This document shows, one piece after another, positions 60,638 to 64,000 of a stretch of 64,000 bases of DNA; the first letter of the stretch is position 1; every line of letters starts with the position of its first letter. The position numbers and the translations under genes were made by a program. The notes below the pieces were generated by a model. It saw nothing but the letters and a program-made list of their open reading frames with translations. It was not told the origin of the DNA and did not search any database. The stretch comes from Cafeteria roenbergensis. Its lineage: Eukaryota > Sar > Bigyra > Bicosoecida > Cafeteriaceae. The DNA is taken from positions 1 through 64,000 of the forward strand of contig VLTN01000016.1 of assembly GCA_008330645.1 (NCBI GenBank), written 5' to 3'.

Positions 60638-62075
60638 ATGGCTGCTGCAGCTGCTGCCTCGGCAGGCGCGCTGATGGCCGCAAGCGGGCCGGCTGGCAGC
60701 GGAACCATGATGTTCATCAGCCCCGAGAATCAGATCGTGCGCCGAACTGTGGAGCGGTTTGCGGAGGAGCCGGAGAAGCGCGGCCTGCTGGACATGACCG
60801 TCCACGACTTTGACGGTGAGGCCGCCGCCTGTGCGCGGCTGCGGCGCCGAGGGCCAGGGCTGCCCGGCACATTCGCACACGCTCCTCCAGTCACAGCCTC
60901 AACAACGCGGCTCTCCTCTCTGCGCGCCTCGGGCCTCGCCCGGACGGCGGCATCCTGCCGCCGCCGGGCGAGGTTGCACTGCTGGCTCCGTTCGCGATGC
61001 ACTCCGTGGTGGCCTGGCCTGCCCGCGCGTCCGAGCCTTGCCTGCCGCGCCGTCCCTGCCGCAAGCTGTGCGCGCAGGAGTGAAATACAAGCTGGTCATC
61101 GACGCTGCCAAGCCAGACGCGCTGTCTGTCAACGTGTCCATCCCGTTCTTTGCGCACATCGCCAAGTGAGAGCTCGTTGCGGGCGGGCTGTTGGGGGGCG
61201 CTGGCGCCCGAGGCGGCGCTCAGAGGCCGCTGCGGCGTGCTGGATCGGCCTGTGTGGAGCCGCGCACGGCTCAGCTTGCTGCCCGCCCGCCACCGCCCCA
61301 GCTGTGCTCCCGCGTCTCCCCTCCTGCGCGCAGGGACAAGGTGGACGCGATGCTGCATGCTACGTACCCTGGCATGGTGGCCACGTCCGCATCGGCCGAG
61401 TACAACGTGGCGCTGCGGGTGGAGGCGCCCACCGCCGCCGCCATCCCCGACGCAGCCGAGCTTGCCCGCAGGGTGTCCCGCCTCGCGGTAGAGGTGGCAG
61501 GGTGCATGTTCCGCCCGAGCCTGGAGGCGCTCGCTGCGGGCGGGGCCGCCACGGATGGCGGGCCCGCAAGCTTCGTGCCCTACCGCCCCAGCGAGCACAT
61601 TTGGGTGGTGCCCCGCTCCGACAGGCTCACGGTTGTGTGGTCCCTTGAGTTCCCCAACGCGTTCGACGCTGCCCTGGGCCGCGTCATCGCGTCAGAGCTG
61701 GCCGAGGCGGGCAGGAAGGTGCCCGCCGCTCCCTCGGCGATTTTCTACGACATCGATGCCCCGCCTGCCGAGACCAGGGACACTGCCGTGACCCTGGGTC
61801 CCAACGCTGTCGGGTTTGTCAGCATCACCCTCCTCAAGAGCCACGTGGAGACCCCTGCGAAGCTCTCGCAGGCGGTCGACAAGCTCGTGTTGCTTCGCGC
61901 ATTCCTTCTTTACCACATCAAGGCCGCCAAGGCCGCTCTGCACACCCGCATGCGGGCCAGGGTGGACTCATGGCTGCAGGTCCTGCGCCGTGCCAGCCCC
62001 GGAAGCGGCTCCGAGAAGGCCTCCTCGGCGATCCGCAAGGCGGCCCACGCAGCCATCGCTGCGGGGAAGCGCTGA
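60638..62075 (+). CDS. ARPC2: Arp2/3 complex subunit 2 (p34-Arc)
   Basis: Exons 60638-60815, 61078-61165 and 61334-62075 (phases 1 and 2), 335 aa if the ATG at 60638 is used; MFISPENQ at 60711 is an alternative that would drop an Ala/Ser-rich leader. Joined, the N-terminal domain reads ENQIVRRTVERF, LLDMTVHDFDGVKYKLVI. Exon 3 carries the rest: YNVALRVEA, FVPYRPSEHIWVVPRSDRLTVVWSLEF, GRVIASELAEAGRKVP, VGFVSITLLKSHV and the C-terminal helix LYHIKAAKAALHTRMRARVDSWLQVLRRA, almost identical in pattern to human ARPC2 (YHIKCSKAYIHTRMRAK). ARPC2 and ARPC4 form the scaffold of the complex that nucleates branched actin. Introns 262 and 168 bp. Confidence 0.94.
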
Positions 62076-62421
62076 GGTATCGAGCGCCCCCGACGACGAG
62101 GCCTTGCGCCGTCGGTTTGTGCGTGCATTCGTGTTTTGGAGCCTGCGAGGGGAGGCGTCGCGCCCGCACTTCTTGAATGCGTGACAGCCGTGGCTGCGGC
62201 ACCAGCTGCGCGCGCGGCTGAGCCAGCAGCGGGTTTGGTTCGCGCGGTCAGTTGCGGTGCTATTGGCCGAGCCCCCAACGGAGCCAGGCCGAGCCGAAGG
62301 CGCTCTCGATCGCTCCATCGACCGCCCCCGCCCGCCGACCGTACGCTCACACAATCACATATTCGCACACCCAGACACTCACTGCTCGGCCGCTGTGGTG
62401 GCCTCCGTTGGACGCGCCGGC
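62076..62421. other. Convergent intergenic region ARPC2 / CBS gene
   Basis: About 350 bases between two 3' ends. No gene, repeat or RNA recognised. Confidence 0.4.
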
Positions 62422-63338
62422 TCAGGCTCTGCCTGGGGGTGCTCTGCCAGGGCGCGCGGCGCCCTCGCCCGCGCCTTCGCCCCGCGGCGCGACACCGCCA
62501 CGCTTGCCAGCCTCAGCGCGGGGCACCGACGCGAGCCCCGGCAGGCGCGCGATCGTCTCCGCGAGCGCCCCCCTGCTCTGCGAGCGGGCCTCAGCCGTCA
62601 GCCCCAGCAGCTCCTCCATCGCCACGACGCCGAGCAGCACGCCTCCCTCCGACGGCTCGGCGCTGAGGACCGGAAGGTGGTGGCAGCGCACTTCGGCCAT
62701 GATGGAGAGGCACGACTGCAAGCTGTTGTCGGCGAAGACGTAAGCCACGCTCTCTGCGGGGGTCATCACTTGACCGCACGTCACAGCGCCGGAGTCGGCC
62801 TTGGGCAGCGCAACACGCTCCAGAAAGTCAGAGAGCGTGAGCATACCCACCAGGGCCGGAGGGGCGTCCGTCACGGACGGCTCGGAGTCCTCGCGGAGCA
62901 CCGCAACGCAGCTGACGTGATGTTGCAGCATGAGCGCGAGGGCTGTGTGCGCGGAGTCGTGCTCCGCGACGGCAAAGAGGGACTTCCGCCCCGGCCCTGC
63001 GAGCAGACAGCAATGAGACACGCACTCCATACGCGCGAGCGTGAGCCGTGCGCGACGCAGGGGCCCGTGGCGCGGACACTCGCGCGAGTGGAACGGCGGA
63101 ACAGCAATCACTCACGGCGAGTTTCCAGGAGCTGGCCCACTGTGAGCTCGCTGCCCCCGCTCGCCATGGCTCCCCGGATGATCTCCCAGACCTTGGCGCC
63201 AGCAACGTACAACGGCGCGGACAGGGGCCCCCGTGACCCAGAGGCGCCGCCGTCGCCTGCGCCTGACGCTGTGGACAGCACCCGCGCCCGCAGCCAGGGG
63301 CGCACTCCTGCGCCGGCGCGCGCTGCCCGAACGAACAT
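62422..63338 (-). CDS. CBS-domain pair protein, probably mitochondrial
   Basis: Exons 63338-63116 and 62996-62422, phase 1, 265 aa. The N-terminus (MFVRAARAGAGVRPWLRARVLSTAS) is a good mitochondrial presequence with a typical RxLSTA-like end. Two CBS motifs follow: TVGQLLETR ... SLFAVAEHDSAHTALALMLQHHVSCVAVLRE ... LVGMLTLSDFLERV, then TCGQVMTPAESVAYVFADNSLQSCLSIMAEVRCHHLPVLSAE ... LLGVVAMEELLGL. Splicing joins the first strand of CBS1 to its remainder. This architecture is that of plant CBSX3-like proteins, which bind adenosine ligands and regulate mitochondrial thioredoxin; that function here is inference. Intron GTGAGT to CTCGCAG, 119 bp. Confidence 0.85.
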
Positions 63339-63545
63339 TCCCGCCGTGGGTGTGACTCGGCTTGCCCCCACTGGCAGCGTGCGCCGGGGAGTGCGGTCGC
63401 GCCGTCGACCGACTGTGCGGCGCGCGCTCGCGCGTGTTTTTCCGAGCACCGCGTTTGCAGAGCAAGGGCGATCGGGTCGAACTGTCAGCACCGCCCGAGC
63501 GGGCGCGCGCGCGCACTACGACTGGGCCGCGGCCTCGAGCAAGCC
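63339..63545. promoter_or_regulatory. Divergent promoter region CBS gene / ORMDL
   Basis: 207 bases between two divergent ATGs, so it must carry both promoters. GC-rich, no TATA box seen. Confidence 0.45.
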
Positions 63546-64000
63546 ATGGACGGCCACGGGAATGTGAACGTGTCCTGGATGTCGACCCCCATGGTCCTGC
63601 CCACCTACCTCATCGCGCTCTTGCTGGCCCGCTTCTTCCTCGGCCACATCGGCTTTCCCCTTGCCAACGGTGACCGCGACGCCCATGTTGCGTGGACGGC
63701 CACGCACGTGCTCCACGGCATGGTGAGCACGAACCGGGACGCGCCTTCCGCCGTGCAGCCCGTCGGTGCGCCGGCAGCCTGCGCTGCCGCCCAGCGACGC
63801 GCGGAGAGCTGGCTGCCTTCGCACGCGCTCATCGTGGTGGCCCGCCCTCGCCACGGCTCCCACGACCCCCCGCTTGCTTTCCCCGCTCCTGCAGCTTACA
63901 TTCGTCGCGTTCCACGTTGCGCGCGGCTCCCCAGTCGCGGACGACCAGCCTCTGCTGGCGAACATCTCCATCTGGGACCAGATTGACGGCGGCAAGCTGT
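63546..64000 (+). CDS. ORMDL: ORMDL family regulator of serine palmitoyltransferase (partial)
   Basis: Exon 1 is 63546-63722 and exon 2 starts at 63895, phase 0, and runs off the window. Exon 1: MDGHGNVNVSWMSTPMVLPTYL ... LLARFFLGHIGF ... VAWTATHVLHGM, matching ORMDL NxxxWMxxxGxxxTY and the AWTLTNxxH motif. Exon 2: LTFVAFHVARGSPVADDQ ... ISIWDQIDGGKL, matching FxFFHxxKGTPF ... LTxWEQIDxG. ORMDLs are ER membrane proteins that restrain serine palmitoyltransferase and so sphingolipid synthesis. About 94 codons are visible; the remaining transmembrane half lies outside. The 172-bp intron runs GTGAGC to CCTGCAG. Confidence 0.92.

Noticed and set aside
1-64000. tRNA and rRNA genes
   Set aside because: I saw no convincing cloverleaf or rRNA segment by eye; a covariance-model search would be needed to exclude them.

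Overview
The window joins two very different kinds of DNA. Bases 1 to about 22,630 are AT-rich and hold most of an endogenous mavirus-like element (EMALE, a virophage/Polinton-type integrant), cut off at its left end by the window start. Bases from about 22,630 to 64,000 are very GC-rich, gene-dense nuclear DNA of a flagellated protist. GC-rich host DNA, a mavirus-like element using CroV-style TCTA promoters, and Ngaro retrotransposons sitting inside it together match what is known of the marine bicosoecid Cafeteria (C. burkhardae / roenbergensis). That species name is inference from family knowledge, not from a search.

EMALE layout, left to right: a decayed protein-primed DNA polymerase B, a small zinc-finger ORF, small coiled-coil and GIY-YIG nuclease genes, a leftward block of small genes (one with an S74-chaperone-like C-terminus), a 6.4 kb Ngaro tyrosine-recombinase retrotransposon (4966-11350) that splits one of these genes, a class-3 lipase, a decayed nucleotidyltransferase-like gene, and then the morphogenesis cluster: packaging ATPase, cysteine protease, penton, major capsid, a fibre-like gene with an S74 chaperone domain, and an FNIP-repeat gene. 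The fibre-like gene is interrupted by a 486 bp solo Ngaro A-B repeat. The right end is a repeat-rich, hairpin-bearing terminal region. As a whole the element is a fossil with several breaks.

Host region: an ER Hsp70 (BiP) with a separate signal-peptide exon; a small secreted protein; NAA40/NatD; a secreted acidic protein; a small membrane protein; an EDR2-C domain protein; a PPR-like/SAP protein; a 12-bp minisatellite; a TTC33-like TPR protein; a BIRC6/UBE2O-type E2; a 381-bp tandem repeat; a PH-domain protein; NOP10; a 3beta-HSD/NSDHL-cytochrome b5 fusion; a small unknown gene divergent from DRC9/IQCG; an unknown two-exon gene; a SNF2 ATPase; Tousled-like kinase; ARPC2; a mitochondrial-type CBS-pair protein; and the start of ORMDL. 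Many are spliced. I located 15 introns by phase and protein family: 14 of 15 begin GTGAG and all end GCAG; they are short and mostly near the 5' end. Genes are closely packed and often divergent.

The most interesting point is the junction. Just outside the EMALE's right end lies a second signal-peptide exon with the same layout as the BiP first exon, including the same donor phase and CCACGTGGC motifs in matching places. The EMALE may therefore sit in the first intron of a second BiP-like gene, whose main exon would lie left of this window.
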